Shown here: one piece after another, positions 37,101-48,641 of the stretch | Numbering within the stretch: the stretch's first letter is position 1 | Layout: the number at the start of each line of letters is the position of its first letter | From: Pseudeuparius sepicola | Taxonomy: Eukaryota > Arthropoda > Insecta > Coleoptera > Anthribidae | Reading direction: 5' to 3' | Assembly (NCBI GenBank): GCA_963920635.1 | Contig: OY987298.1 | Span: 117,542,035-117,606,034, forward strand | Length of the DNA stretch: 64,000 bases | Translations under genes and position numbers: made by a program | Notes under the pieces: generated by a model | Told to the model about the DNA's origin: nothing | What the model saw: only the letters and a program-made list of their open reading frames with translations | The model's database searches: none

Positions 37101-40100
37101 TTGTGAAGAAACTAATTCCTTTAACTAGAGGGCTCTGGAAAAATACTAGAGCAAAACTACTCCCGACGCCTGCTAAATTCCATTATGTGTTTTCACTGCG
37201 GGATCTATCAAGAATTTGGCAAGGGATGGTTAGTGGCAATAAATAAAAATCTATCTACACCCAGGAACGAACAGCACAAAACTTTTTCTAAATTAGTTTT
37301 ATTAAATAGAATAACTGCAATTTTCTGTAGGTCGGCACTTTGTCTACGGTGATTGAATCAGAAACTGTGTTGCTACTTCTTTGGAAGCACGAATGTTGTA
37401 GAGTTTTCTCCGACCGTTTTACCAGTCAAGAAGACAAAGATTGGTTCAATAATGAATTATTCAGATTGTTGGAAAATCATTTAGGTGAAGAAATGAGAAT
37501 CAAATGTGAACCAGAACCAGTTTTTGTGGATTTCATGAGGGATGCCCCAGAACCTACAGGAGAAGAGGTGTGTTTTGTTTTTAGTATTTTAATTATTACT
37601 AGTAGGTATCCAATTCTTAATTGTACTATTATATATTAGTTTCAAAATTAAATAGTAGCGCGCCCTCATTATTGAAATAATAAGTAATGATCAGTCATAT
37701 GTATCTCTAGGGAGAAGAAGCCGATATGGAACTGCCAAAAGTCTACGAACCCGTAATGAATGAAGTTGAGCTTCGGGAGCGTTTGGAAATGTTCCTATCT
37801 CAGTTTAACGAAATGGTTCGTGGTTCTGGAATGGATCTAGTATTCTTCCCAGATGCAATGCTTCATTTAGTTAAGATATCCAGAGTTATACGCCATCCAC
37901 GAGGAAATGTTATGCTGGTAGGAGTGGGAGGTAGTGGGAAACAATCATTGACCAAGTTATCATCTTTCATCGCTGGATACAAGACCTTTCAAATAACGTT
38001 GACCAGGTCCTACAACACAGCAAATTTCTTGGAGGATCTAAAAGTTCTCTATAGATTATGTGGTTGTCAAGGAAAAAGCACCACGTTTATCTTTTCAGAT
38101 TTAGATATTAAGGAAGAAGGATTTTTAGAATATTTAAATAACAATATTTCTTCAGGAGTTATTTCTCATTTGTTTAGTAAAGACGAACAAGCTGAAATAA
38201 TGCAAGAACTAACTCCCATCATGAAGAGAGAAAACCCAAAGAAGGTTATTAATTATGAAACAGTTATGGAGTTCTTCATAAACAGAACACGTCAGAACTT
38301 GCACATCGTTTTTTGCTTTTCCCCGGCAAGTATTCATCTTAAACAACTATGAAGGAAATGTTTATTTTTATTTTTTAGGTTGGTGAGAAATTTAGGCGAA
38401 GAGCACTAGGATTTCCATCTCTCATATCTGGGTGTACCATAGACTGGTTCCAGCCGTGGCCAAAAGATGCCTTAACATTAGTTTCTCGACATTTCCTAAC
38501 AGATTTTCACATTGCTTGCTCCGCTGGGGTTAAAGAAGAACTTGTATCTGCTTTAGCATCTATCCAAGATACTGTTTCCAAGAAATCTATGGACTATTTC
38601 CAAAGGTAAAAATATCCAGTGAATTAATGGATACCCCTTAATACTAACTTAAATCCCTAATATTATCTGCAGATTCAGAAGATCAACACATGTGACTCCA
38701 AAATCATATCTCAACTTTATAACAGGTTACAAAAGTGTGTATAACCGCAAACAGAAAGAATTAAAGGACGGAGCTCTTCGTATGGAAACAGGCCTCGGTA
38801 AACTAGCTGAAGCATCTTCGTCCGTTTTAGTTCTCAAGAAAGATTTGGCTGTAATGGAGAAGGACTTGGTAGAGGCTTCAGAAATGGCCGAAAGAGTTCT
38901 AATTGAAGTTACGGAGCGCGCTATGCAGGCGGAAGAAGTGAAAAATCAACTTCAGAAAGTAAAGGAAAAAGCTGAAGCCATCGTTGCTTCTATAGCAGAC
39001 GAAAAAGCTATGGCGGAACAAAAACTGGACGCTGCAAAACCAGCTCTCGAAGAAGCAGAAGCAGCTTTGAATACAATTAAACCAGCACATATTGGTAGGG
39101 AAAACTATATCGCTCAGGTAAGCAAGATTTATAACATATATTATATTTTTCAGCTACTGTCAGAAAGCTGGGGAGACCACCACATCTTATCATGCGTATA
39201 ATGGATTGTGTGCTAATTTTGTTCCAAAGAAAATTACATCCATCAACCCCAGATTCTGTAGGTCCATGTCCTAAACCCTCTTGGCCTGAATCATTGAAGG
39301 TAGTGTATACACTACGTTGTTTTTTATAAGTGTATATACTTATAAAAAAACAACGCAGTAGGCGTTAAGACAGATAAAAACTACCTAGTACAAAATCAAA
39401 TTTCATGTCTATAGTCTAGTTCGCGGTACAAACTTTAATTACATTTCTAAGCTAAAACTCACAATAATGTCAGTGTATCCATAGTAACAAGCGACGTTTC
39501 AAGCGAACGAGGTTCCAGGAGAATGGGTTGTCCAGTCGTCCAGACTTGTCTTACCTTAAAGATATTCTGGGCAAATTCTAAAACTAGAATATGCCCTCAA
39601 CATTATTCTCAGCTCTGTCGTAGCTTGTTACCAAATCAAAAGTCATTACTGTCTTCACTCTAGTAAAAACACCTGCTGTACGTACCTACTACTGTAGTTA
39701 TAAAATTACATATTATTAGATGATGGCATCTACCACGTTCTTGCTACAACTCCAAAATTACCCAAAAGATTCCATAAACGATGAAATGGTGGATTTACTA
39801 GAACCGTACTTCCAAATAGAAGATTATAATATGGACACTGCCCGTAGAGTTTGTGGAGACGTTGCCGGACTACTTTCTTGGACCAAAGCCATGACTTTTT
39901 TCCATAGCGTTAATAAGGAAGTGATGCCATTAAAGATCAACCTTGCCATGCACGAGGCTAGGCTCAAAGTAGCCATGGAAGACCTTACTGCTGCCGAGAG
40001 CCAACTTGAAGAAAGAGAACAGTCTCTTAGACAAGTGAAGGAACAGTATGATAATGCTGTTAGGGAGAAACAGAGGTTAACAGAAGCGGCTAATTCGTGT

Positions 40101-43100
40101 TTAAGAAAAATGAACACTGCAACAACACTTATCAATAGTTTAACCGGAGAAAAGGCACGGTGGACCTATCAAAGCAAAGAATTCAAGGAACAACTCGGTC
40201 GACTAGTCGGTGATGCTTTATTAGCTACCGGTTTTCTCTCTTACTGCGGGCCATACAACCAGGAATATAGGACAAGCATACTGAACATTTGGCAGGATAT
40301 TCTTCAATCTAGAGGAATACCATTTACAACGGATTTGAATATTATCAATATGTTAGTGGACAGCGCTAGTGTTTCTGACTGGACATTGCAAGGACTTCCT
40401 AATGATGAACTTTCGATTCAAAATGCTCTTATTGTTACTAAGGCTAGATCCTACCCTTTGTTGATTGATCCACAGAATCAGGGAAAGATGTGGATCAAAA
40501 ACAGAGAAGCTAATAATAATTTGAAAATTATTACATTAAACAACAAGTATTTTAGAACTCACTTAGAAGACTGCCTGTCATTGGGTAAGAATAATAATTA
40601 TTATTTACAAAATCCACACTTTATCCCTTGGTTGAATTTTTATTCAAATAAGCCAATAATAATAGAAAATATTTTACCAAATATCTTGTTGATAATGATA
40701 ACTTATAATTTTAATAGGTAAACCTTTACTTATCGAAGATGTTGACGAGGAACTAGATCCTTTACTAGACAACGTACTGGACAAAAATTTTATAAAATCT
40801 GGTACGATAAGAAAACTTATGGTTGGAGATAAAGAATGTGATGTTCTTCAAGGTTTTATGCTATATATTACTACAAAATTACCAAATCCATCATTTTCTC
40901 CAGAAACTAGTGCAAAAACATCTATTATCGACTTCACAGTCACTACTCAAGGTTTATTCAGTCTTAATAGGTAGCAGATTCCAGAATTCACCTAAAACAT
41001 TTTAAGGTCTGGAAGATCAACTTCTTGGAAGAGTCATTTTAATGGAAAAGTGTGACCTAGAAGCAGAACGGGTGGCTCTCTTTGAATCGGTGGTAGAAAA
41101 TCAAAAGAAGACTAAAACGTTAGAGGCTACTCTTCTTCTAAGACTTAATTCTATCCAAGGATCTCTGGTAGATGATGAAGAACTGATTAACGTTTTACAA
41201 ACAACTAAAACAACGGCGGAGGAAGTTACTATTAAACTGCACGTGTCTGCTCAAACCGAGAAAAAAATTACAACAGCCAGAGAAGAGTATCGGGCTGTCG
41301 CTGCTAGAGGATCTATTTTGTATTTTCTTATAGTTGAAATGAGCCACGTAAATCCTATGTATCATAATTCTCTAAAACAATTTTTAAATATTTTTGACAA
41401 TGCAATACTGAAATCTGAAAAAAGAAGTAATACAACTGATAGAATTAATATTATTCTAAAATACTTGACATTTGAAGTAAGTAAACTTGAAGATGGATGG
41501 ATGGATGAGGAGGGATAAGAAAATCTATTTATACCTAAAATATTTTTAGTTATGGACATTTATCCAAAGGAGCCTGTATGAATCTCACAAAATGTTGTTC
41601 ACGCTTATGATGGCCATGAAGATAGATTTAAAGCAGGAGTACATAAGCCATGATGAATTCATGATCTTCATCAAAGGTGGGGCATCACTGGATCTTAATG
41701 CAGTGCAGCTCAAGCCATTTAGATGGATTTTGGACATCACATGGTTAAATCTGGTTGAAATTAGCAAATTGTCCCACTTTTCCGAAATTCTTACAAAAGT
41801 ATGTGTGTATAATTGGAACAATTCGATACACGCATGCAAGAACATTATGACATTTTTGAGATTTTCACTCTTTCCCATTACAAGACAATTTTGGGCAAAA
41901 TTATAAAAATATACAATTTTGCTTTATTTCACCAAAATTTTTGATGTGTCATCCCATTGTATCTGACAAAATGGACGTTTTCAGTGGTAAAAACATAGTA
42001 AAGTTAATTACAATTCCAATAATTTTTATAATTTACGTTGTAAAGGCACTTACAATTTTGGGTTTCCACTAGTTCGACATTGTAAAGCTACTTACAATAT
42101 TTTTGCATGCAAAAATCACGAGTTTTTTTAAAGGTGACGGTATTTACAATGTTTTTATAGGAAGTTTTATTGAGACACGATTCGTTTACAATTGAAAAGT
42201 GAATACTTATTATTATTGACCACAAGAAGTAAATTTTTCCATTTTTACCTGTTTTACAATTTACTGTGGCTATTTATTATATTAGTTAATACCCATTCAT
42301 CTAAAAGCCTCCTATTGAAAAAATTAAAAAAAAAATCCATTAGTTAAAAATATATTAGTATTTTAATACTTAGCCAAAATTTTCAAACCTCTCTCGTGAA
42401 AAGTAGACTTTTGTCAGTTACAATGTTTTTGCATACGTGTATCGAAATGTAGAGTGATTGCACCAACTCTAATTAATCACTCTGTGTCATACAATTTTAG
42501 GTTGAACATAATGAGAAAGAATGGAAGCATTGGTACGAACAAGAAAATCTCGAAGAGGAGGATATTCCATGTGGATACCAAAAGACTTTGGACGTCTTCA
42601 GGAAACTGTTGCTCATTCGATCCTGGAGTCCGGACAGAACATTATCTCAAGCTAGAAAATATATCATGAGTATCTGATATAAAATAAAATAATGCATTGA
42701 TAATTCAACACATATTTCATAGGTTCACTTGGAGAGGAGTATGACGAGCCAGTTATATTAGATTTAGAATCCACGTGGAAGGAATCTGATACAAGGATTC
42801 CTTTGATTTGTTTGCTATCTGTGGGATCGGATCCCTCGCCTCAAATTACAGCTCTCGCTAGATCCAACGAGATAGGTTTATATTGTGTTTTGGATGACCG
42901 TGCCTAGTATTCCTTCATTCTTTAAGGTTTGCAGTCAGTTTCTATGGGACAAGGCCAGGAAGTAGTGGCCAGAGACATGATAGAACACTCTATGGCAAAC
43001 GGGGGATGGGTTCTACTACAGAACATTCATCTTTCCTTGTTCTTTGCAAATGAAGTTATGACTATGCTAGTTGATACACCAGATATTCACGAATCTTTCA

Positions 43101-45076
43101 GAATATGGTTGACTTCTGAAGTTCATCTTCAATTTCCGATTGGACTTCTTCAGATGGCCATTAAATTTACTAATGAACCCCCACAAGGTTAGTTAAGTAA
43201 ACTGGGTGTCGTCTTTAAACAAAATAAATAACTTTAAGAGATGAAAAGTTTTCGCTTCACAGGAGACACCCTCTTTATTTCAGTTCGTTTAAGTATTAAT
43301 TAATTTTAAAATTTTCCTAGGCATAAAATCGAGTTTGAAAAGAACATATCAAGGCATAACTCAAGATTTTCTCGACTACTCTCCTTTGCCACAGTGGCCT
43401 ATTTTGCTTTACGGTGTAGCATTTCTTCATACAGTTATTCAAGAACGGAGAAAATTCGGCCCCTTGGGTTGGAATATAAAATACGAATTCAATCAAGCAG
43501 ATTTTTCGGCTAGCGTCCAATTCATTCAAAATCATTTGGACGAGATTGATCCAAAGAAAGGAGTTTCATGGCCCACTATATGTTACATGTTAGGTGAAGT
43601 GCAGTATGGAGGAAGAGTTACCGATGACTTCGATAAAAGATTGTTAAATACTTTTACACAAGTAAGTCTTATAAACTGATATGGAATTTTAAATATTAGT
43701 GTTGAATATTGGGGTTTCTTATAGGCTTGGTTCTGCGATGCCCTGCTAAGACCAGGTTTCCAATTCTTCAAAAATTATAAAGTCCCCTTAACAAGAAGCA
43801 TCTATGGGTTTCTCGACAACATACACAATTTGCCGCCCACAGACACTCCTGAAGTATTTGGCTTACATTGCAATGCAGATATAACTTATCAAATAAATGC
43901 AGCCAAAGGTGTAAGATCATAAGAAGATACCTAACCACTTTTAATAATACCTATTTTTCTTTCAAGCTATTTTGGACGCAATTCTAAGTGTTCAGCCAAA
44001 AGAAGGTGCTGCACAGGGAGGTGAAACTAGAGAAAGTGTTGTGTATAGTCTCGCTGAAGATATGCTCAACAAAATTCCGCAGTTGTACAATGCTTATGAT
44101 GTTAAAGAGGCTCTTCACAGAATGGGAGCACTGCAGCCTATGAATATTTTTCTTCGGCAAGAAATTGACAGAATACAAAAAGTTTTAAAAGAGGTATAAT
44201 TCCATATCCGTCCAAAATATTATTATCATACAGTAGGTACTTTATTTAAGGTGAAATCTACTCTCATAAATTTGAAACTAGCAATTGACGGAACAATCGT
44301 AATGAGTGAAAATTTAAGGGCATCTTTAGATGCAATGTACGATGCCAGAATACCAGAAAAATGGCAAAAGGTTTGTTAACATTTTCTAAATTAATGCTGA
44401 ATAATTATGAGTAATTGTAGATATCATGGGAGTCAGTCAATCTGGGATTCTGGTACACTGAGCTACTGGAAAGAGATTCTCAATTTAGATATTGGTGCAA
44501 TCATGGAAGACCAACTGTGTTTTGGATGACAGGATTCTTTAATCCCCAAGGATTTTTGACGGCCATGAGGCAGGTAAGGTTAAATTTTAGTTGGGCAGGA
44601 TACCGTAGGTAATTTTTTTTATTTGCAACGTGAAACTAAACTTTGTTTAAGAACCTAAGTAGTGCACCTACAAATTTACTGTTCTGTAGGACGTCACAAG
44701 AGCGCACAAAGGCTGGGCCCTAGACTGCGTGGTCCTTCAGAACATGATAACGCGCTACCAAAAGGATGACATCAAACAAGGACCTTCCGAGGGTGTGTAC
44801 GTACATGGACTCTTCCTCGAAGGGGCAGGACTGGACCGAAAAACTGGAAAACTGATCGAGAGCAAACCGAAAGTGCTCTACGAGCAGATGCCTGTGGTTT
44901 ACATTTTCGCCATCAATTCGACATCAGGAAAATCTCCGAAACTTTACGAATGTCCGATTTACAGGAAACCCCAGAGGACGGATCAGATGTACGTAGGTAG
45001 CATCGACTTCGAGACGGATCACTACCCCCGCCACTGGACGCTCAGAGGCGTTGCACTGCTTTGTGACATCAGATAA
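20239..45076 (+). CDS. DNAH5: Axonemal outer-arm dynein heavy chain, DNAH5/DNAH8 type (complete gene)
   Basis: 46 exons join in one frame to 14,130 nt including TAA (about 4,709 codons), close to the ~4,600 residues of human DNAH5. The protein is the force-generating ATPase of outer dynein arms in motile cilia and flagella; in insects that means sperm tails and chordotonal neurons (established knowledge). Visible in order: DHC tail, linker, six AAA modules with four P-loops (AAA1 [11 protein letters not shown]2 [11 protein letters not shown]3 [11 protein letters not shown]4 GVGGSGKQ), coiled-coil stalk with microtubule-binding tip after AAA4, and a C-terminal domain ending [11 protein letters not shown]. 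The gamma-type C-terminus and tail motifs such as QYYNTSE separate it from DNAH9/11/17 and inner-arm chains; DNAH5 versus DNAH8 is not resolved. No frameshift or internal stop was found. The start at 20239 is uncertain. An AATAAA lies at 45129. Confidence 0.93.
20947..21820. mobile_element. TIR element with 27-bp perfect ends, hosting a nested MITE
   Basis: 20947-20973 and 21794-21820 are perfect 27-bp inverted repeats beginning GGGACTCTTTAAAATAAGGG. The 874-bp interval contains the complete TTAA MITE at 21343-21679. No clear target duplication was found. A 126-codon minus-strand frame (20830-21207) runs across the left end and is not recognised. Located in dynein intron 2. Confidence 0.6.
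21343..21679. mobile_element. 337-bp TTAA-type MITE, complete copy
   Basis: Flanked by TTAA on both sides (21339-21342, 21680-21683). The inverted ends begin GAGGGGGTTGCCGACAGCGA and extend about 40 bp. Internally it is itself partly palindromic. TTAA targets are used by piggyBac and Kolobok superfamilies; the termini do not settle which. The truncated relative is at 15090. Confidence 0.85.
22041..23500 (+). mobile_element. 1.46-kb Tc1-type element
   Basis: TA dinucleotides at 22039-22040 and 23501-23502 flank inverted ends CACACATCAAAGGAATCTAA (left) and the complement CACACATCAAAAGAATCTAA (right), continuing GGGACAA. The single transposase inside is broken. Located in dynein intron 2. Confidence 0.85.
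22295..23290 (+). pseudogene. Degenerate Tc1-type DDE transposase
   Basis: Fragments in shifting frames read [20 protein letters not shown] (first catalytic Asp), [25 protein letters not shown] and LMNDNARFH (second Asp). They end with a region corresponding to [10 protein letters not shown] before the stop. The N-terminal helix-turn-helix part at 22295-22480 has several stops. At least two frame changes separate the catalytic fragments, so no functional enzyme is made. Confidence 0.85.
25985..26116. repeat. Strong hairpin (about 52-bp arms, 24-nt loop)
   Basis: AACCAAGGCGAGGTTCAGAG at 25985 is mirrored by CTCTAAACCTCGCCTTGGTT ending 26116. The arms also share TAGGCGTGCGCGTCGAAATT. Pairing is nearly complete. 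It lies inside the intron-6 mariner-type element, upstream of the transposase remnant, and may be a separate small palindromic insertion. Confidence 0.7.
26341..27027 (+). pseudogene. Degenerate Tc1/mariner-superfamily transposase
   Basis: The helix-turn-helix part ([15 protein letters not shown], then [19 protein letters not shown]) is open. The catalytic region survives in pieces: [12 protein letters not shown] with the second Asp, and [14 protein letters not shown] with the third acidic residue. Stops and frame changes occur at about 26565 and around 26780-26830, and the first catalytic Asp region is missing. Confidence 0.8.
27881..31692 (+). CDS. DNAH5: Dynein exons 7-14: tail (DHC_N1) region
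   Basis: Exons 27881-29074, 29125-29313, 29375-29654, 29816-30058, 30109-30272, 30326-30622, 30879-31307, 31411-31692. Exon 7 is the longest at 1,194 nt and includes [25 protein letters not shown] and [14 protein letters not shown], all DNAH5-type tail signatures. Exon 13 includes [13 protein letters not shown]. Exon 7 starts only 19 nt after the end of the mariner-type element filling intron 6. Exon 10 reads through an internal GTAACC that is not used as a donor, because the conserved [16 protein letters not shown] spans it. Confidence 0.92.
30659..30675. repeat. TAGG microsatellite
   Basis: Four tandem TAGG units in dynein intron 12. The TAGGTA / TACCTA word is very common throughout the window. 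Confidence 0.7.
31748..33725 (+). CDS. DNAH5: Dynein exons 15-19: linker (DHC_N2) region
   Basis: Exons 31748-32427, 32482-32726, 32776-33221, 33274-33498, 33553-33725. Conserved blocks include [75 protein letters not shown] and QMIWTRDSE. The linker swings across the AAA ring to make the power stroke. The introns here are 46-58 nt, near the lower limit for spliceosomal introns. Confidence 0.95.
33784..36254 (+). CDS. DNAH5: Dynein exons 20-26: AAA1 and AAA2
   Basis: Exons 33784-33962, 34016-34398, 34450-34746, 34801-34919, 34987-35114, 35547-35948, 36010-36254. The main hydrolytic site AAA1 has Walker A GPAGTGKT at 33839-33862 and Walker B-like GCFDEFNRI at about 34036. AAA2 has GHPGAGKT at 34843-34866, with His where relatives usually have Pro-Ser (GPSGAGKT). 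The conserved [19 protein letters not shown] is in exon 25. The 51-nt intron 34399-34449 is in frame and stop-free, so retention would add 17 residues within AAA1. Confidence 0.95.
36276..36318. repeat. Short hairpin in dynein intron 26
   Basis: ATCGCGGCC and GGCCGCGAT flank a 12-nt loop, themselves flanked by AATC on both sides. It is a GC-rich island in an AT-rich 91-nt intron. It could be a minimal palindromic insertion with a 4-bp duplication. Confidence 0.45.
36346..38605 (+). CDS. DNAH5: Dynein exons 27-31: AAA3 and AAA4
   Basis: Exons 36346-36780, 36827-37228, 37331-37567, 37711-38325, 38379-38605. AAA3 has GEQGTGKT at 36538-36561; AAA4 has GVGGSGKQS at 37921-37947. [17 protein letters not shown] is split by a 46-nt intron (36781-36826). 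Exon 30 ends CFSP and uses a GC donor (CCG|GCAAGT, 38326), while the next exon resumes [13 protein letters not shown], so a GC-AG intron is required to keep the conserved reading. Confidence 0.95.
38673..40584 (+). CDS. DNAH5: Dynein exons 32-34: stalk coiled coil, microtubule-binding tip, AAA5 start
   Basis: Exons 38673-39094, 39154-39299, 39720-40584. CC1 is rich in K, E and A heptads (38,750-39,080, ending [19 protein letters not shown]). The tip follows across exons 33-34 ([30 protein letters not shown]-like [14 protein letters not shown]). CC2 runs about 39,900-40,150, then [17 protein letters not shown] opens AAA5. Exon 32 must use the early donor ATTG|GTAGGG at 39094 and not the later CAG|GTAAGC, because only the early one joins to [10 protein letters not shown] in frame. 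Confidence 0.95.
39308..39358. repeat. Perfect-arm hairpin in dynein intron 33
   Basis: ACTACGTTGTTTTTTATAAG pairs with CTTATAAAAAAACAACGCAGT, centred on TGTATATA near 39333. The arms are about 20 bp. Confidence 0.55.
40718..45076 (+). CDS. DNAH5: Dynein exons 35-46: AAA5-AAA6 and C-terminal domain
   Basis: Exons 40718-40951, 41007-41476, 41550-41798, 42501-42669, 42723-42875, 42927-43187, 43321-43661, 43725-43908, 43967-44193, 44251-44370, 44421-44573, 44690-45076. Conserved blocks: [137 protein letters not shown]. The final exon has higher GC content than the rest. The end [15 protein letters not shown] matches the usual dynein terminus. 41799-42500 is an AT-rich intron with no gene seen. 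Confidence 0.95.
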
Positions 45077-45758
45077 ACAGTATTTATTTATTTATTTAGT
45101 GTGCGATTATAGTAAAAGTAATAATATAAATAAACCAACTCAAATGCATAATATATTTTTTTAAATTATTACGCAGTTTAAAAATTCTAATAGCAAATCA
45201 AGATTAATAAAATCGCAAAAAAATAAATAAAAAAATTAGTGGCCTCGGTACTTTTAAATGGTGGAGCTCAAGGAAATAAATAAATTCCTACTCTCCAGAC
45301 CACCTTGAACTTGCAAAACTGAGAATATGCTACAAATTTATGTTACACTATCAACAAGTGCAGGCCCAAACGGTCATAGGTATTTCAATTAGAGTTTTAT
45401 TTGTCTGTCACACCGCATTATGTTCACAGAACACTCTGTATACCTAACCTATACGTGATTTAAGCTTGATAAAAACGTACCCGAAGTTGTTCCTATTATT
45501 ATTTCTTTAATATCCCTAGAAAATCTCACTAGAAATACTTTATCTGTTTATATACCTAGGTTTATAGTAACATTTAACATTCGCATGGAGGTAATAAAAT
45601 AAATACCCCTTTGTTTAAAACGATCCAAGGCACGAATCCGATTTTTTCCCTGCGAGGGAGGGGGCTAGTTTTTAGCTGGCACGGCAAATTTTTTCAAGCA
45701 CTGGAACTGTCAGTTTTTAGCCCAGAAGGGATATTTTTTGCCCGGATTGGTGCATCTA
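45077..45758. other. Dynein 3' flank, no further gene
   Basis: Contains the likely polyadenylation signal AATAAA at 45129-45134. The rest is AT-rich with no protein-like frame. The 45611-46066 frame crosses into repeat unit A and is not credible as a gene. Confidence 0.5.
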
Positions 45759-47004
45759 AGACTGGACCAAGGCCTACTATAAAGACAGGCCCTGGCGCAC
45801 AAAAATCACGTGACCATCTTAGTCAGACGTTACATGTCATTCGTCACATAACTGAAAGCGGCAGCTTGGGTTTTGAGAAGTTTTCAATGTTTAAAGTGTT
45901 TTTAAACGTCTTAGTTTATATTTTAGAAACAAGTTTGTGTCTAGTGCGCGTGTGTCCTGGCGGAGGGGAACCGCCCAGGTGTTATTATGGCCTCTGGGTG
46001 TCTGGGTGGGAGTCGTGCCGTCCAAGTGTATTGGTGCCGCTCGCACCGACGCGACGCGACGCGTGAGCGCTGTAAGGGGAGTTCTCCCCCGAACCACAGA
46101 ATAGGGAACCCGGAATGGACTATTATGGATATGGGACAGTATTAGTATTGGACAGTGGAGCCTGAGACACAGAGGGGTGAACTGCTTACGGGAGATCCGC
46201 GAGTTCAGACGGTCCGGCTGGCTGGAAGCCGTTCCCGTTGACCACGTTCGGTTTTGTGTATTTATTGTATTCACCATTCACCTTGTGCTAAATAAATCAG
46301 TGTTGTAACGTACTCGAGGATTTTCGTTGTCGACCTACGCCCTGATATGGTCTTTCACGCTGCCGATCAACTGAGACCTCGTCAATATTTACAGTATACC
46401 TACTGAGGTTAGTTTTCATTTTTATTTCGTAAAAAATAACCTAAATACCAAATATTGGGTCTGTTTATATTATATTTATACATATTACAAAAGCCAGGAA
46501 GAAAGTGTCGCCATAACAAACATTTGTTTTGCCTCGGGATGAAAATTTGCGCCAAAAATGGATTCGTCAAATTCCAACTGAGATTTAATTTCTAAAAAAC
46601 CCTTTAAGTATGTGTGGCTAACACATTTTCAAGAAAGTGAAACAATAATTAAAATGGACAAATGTGTTGTGGGAGGAAAATACCTATAGAGAATATCACC
46701 TAAGCTAAAGGAAGGTAATGTCCCAACAATTTTTGAGAATGTGCCAAAATATTGTGAGTGCAGTGCCGTTAACTCTCAGCCTAAAACAGCTGAGGCAGGT
46801 TGAAAATTTTGAAAAAAACAATTAGAGAAAGCTTGGATGCACAAATCCAATAATGTAATAGATGAAAGAAAACTTGCCAAATTGTTATGAAATTTGTTTT
46901 TTCTACTTATCTCCAAAAATGCCTTTCATTATATAGAACTAAGTTGGTTACGTGACTACGCGATTATGCGTTAGCGCCGTGGTCTGTCTTTATCGTTGGC
47001 CTCG
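45759..47004. repeat. Tandem repeat unit A (about 1.25 kb)
   Basis: The unit begins near AGACTGGACCAAGG and ends TCTTTATCGTTGGCCTCGA. It contains CACAAAAATCACGTGACC, a GC-rich block (GTGCCGCTCGCACCGACGCG), GTTCCCGTTGACCACGTTCGG and a 3' half beginning TTTTCATTTTTATTTCG. The same order of sequence follows immediately in unit B. The GC-rich first half ends in AATAAATCAGTGTTGTAACG and resembles a retrotransposon LTR, but no PBS or internal coding region was found. Confidence 0.75.
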
Positions 47005-47297
47005 AGACTGGACGCACAAAAATCACGTGACCATCTTAGTCCGACGTTACATGTCATTTGTCACATAACTGAAAGCGGCAGCTTGGGTTTTGAGAAGTTT
47101 TAAATTTTTAAACCTCTTAGTTTATATTTTAGAAACAAGTTTGTGTCTAGTGCGCGTGTGTACTGGCAGAGGGGAACCGCCCAGGTGTTATTATGGCCTC
47201 TGGGTGGAAGTCGTGCCATCCAGGAGTATTGGTGCCGCTCGCACCGACGCGTGAGCTCTGTAAGGGGAATTCTCCCCCCCCCCCCCGAATTAACATA

Positions 47298-48229
47298 GTA
47301 TACCATGTGGAGAGCATCGGGTCTGGAATCGCCGCCTCCAAGCTTAGTTCGCCAGTGAAGATGTCTCGATGTCTGTAATGCGGTATAGAATATAATCAGG
47401 AAATGCGCGCAGTGCGGTATAGTTCGTAGTCGCGTTATATGCGAGTAATCAGCCACCTCAATTCGATGTGTATGGTGGAAAATAATCTAGAAATGTTCGT
47501 ATAAATATTGAACACATTACAACTAATTCAACCTAACCACAAACCTGTATTTGAGCATTTAGATCATTTTTCAAATAACTGTCACGTAGGATAGTGGCTT
47601 TAGTATTTTTTTATTTTGACGTCGATTTGTACATTGCAGCCTTTCTTCCTGTTCCGCAAATTTGAAATGCCCATTTTCCGTGCTTCTTTGTTAAAGTCGC
47701 TATGCTGACATACGAAAATTTCGCGAAACGCCAACTTTTTTAAATTCGGAAACGTTCATGATACAAAGAAAAGGGAAACGTTCGTCTAACTATCCAATTT
47801 GTACAAGTCTCGGTACTAAACGTTTCGATGAAACTCTTAACTTCTTCTGCAAAATCACTCCCCATCATTTTGCATCTAATTAGAGCCTTATATTCATAGA
47901 ACAACTTTTAAATTGTAAACTTTGGATTACTACCTCAGGTTGTACATTTTTAATAAAATTTCTAACGTACAACTTGATGGTTTTTCTATAATCTGCAACA
48001 AGAAGTGAATGCAAAAACAAGAGGACGATACGCAGACAAAGAAAACAAGAGTACTAAGAAACTAAGAATGCTTACGTCGCGAATAAAATTTGAACAGCTT
48101 GCCGTTCAACTACAAACTATACCGCATTTTACGCATGTACTGCCATTCTATACCGCGTTAGGGACACGTTCGCTTTTCATCTGAAATGGAGGCGGGGCTT
48201 CCAGAACCCGATGCTCTCGACATGGTATA
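47298..48229. mobile_element. 0.93-kb DNA element with long TIRs in unit B
   Basis: Left TATACCATGTGGAGAGCATC is mirrored at the right by complement TATACCATGTCGAGAGCATC, continuing GGGTCTGGAA and CGCCTCC. Subterminal TGCGGTATAG(T/A)A-type motifs are also inverted (47377-47440 and 48110-48165), giving TIRs of about 150 bp. No transposase is visible. It interrupts repeat unit B. Confidence 0.7.
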
Positions 48230-48641
48230 GGTATACCTACTACCTCATAAACAAGGATACTACGTAAATTCGCGACCCGGAATGGACAATATGGACATGG
48301 ACAGTGGACAGTGATCCGCGAGTTCAGACGGTCCGGGTGGCTGGAAGCCGTTCCCGTTGACCACGTTCGGATTGAGTTTTCATTTTTATTTCGTAAAAAA
48401 TAACCTAAATACCAAATAGTGGGTCTGTTTATATTACATTTATACATATTACAAAAGCCAGGAAGAAAATGTCACCATAACAACATTTGCTTTGCCTCGG
48501 GATAAAAATTTGCGCCAAAAATGGATTCGTCAAATTCCAACTGAGATTTAATTTCTAAAAAACCCTGTTGTGGCTAACACATTTTCAAGAAATGAAACAA
48601 TTAAAGTGGACAAATGTGTTGTGGGAGGAAAATACCTATAG

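Noticed and set aside
41799..42500. Possible additional dynein exon in the 0.7-kb intron
   Set aside because: The conserved sequence is complete across the 41798/42501 junction and the interval has no coding character.
45611..46066. 151-codon frame after the dynein gene
   Set aside because: It lies largely in repeat unit A, which also occurs as unit B with the frame broken; no conserved motif.
45759..46340. Retrotransposon LTR
   Set aside because: The composition and AATAAA near the end resemble an LTR, but no primer-binding site, polypurine tract or TG...CA ends could be shown.
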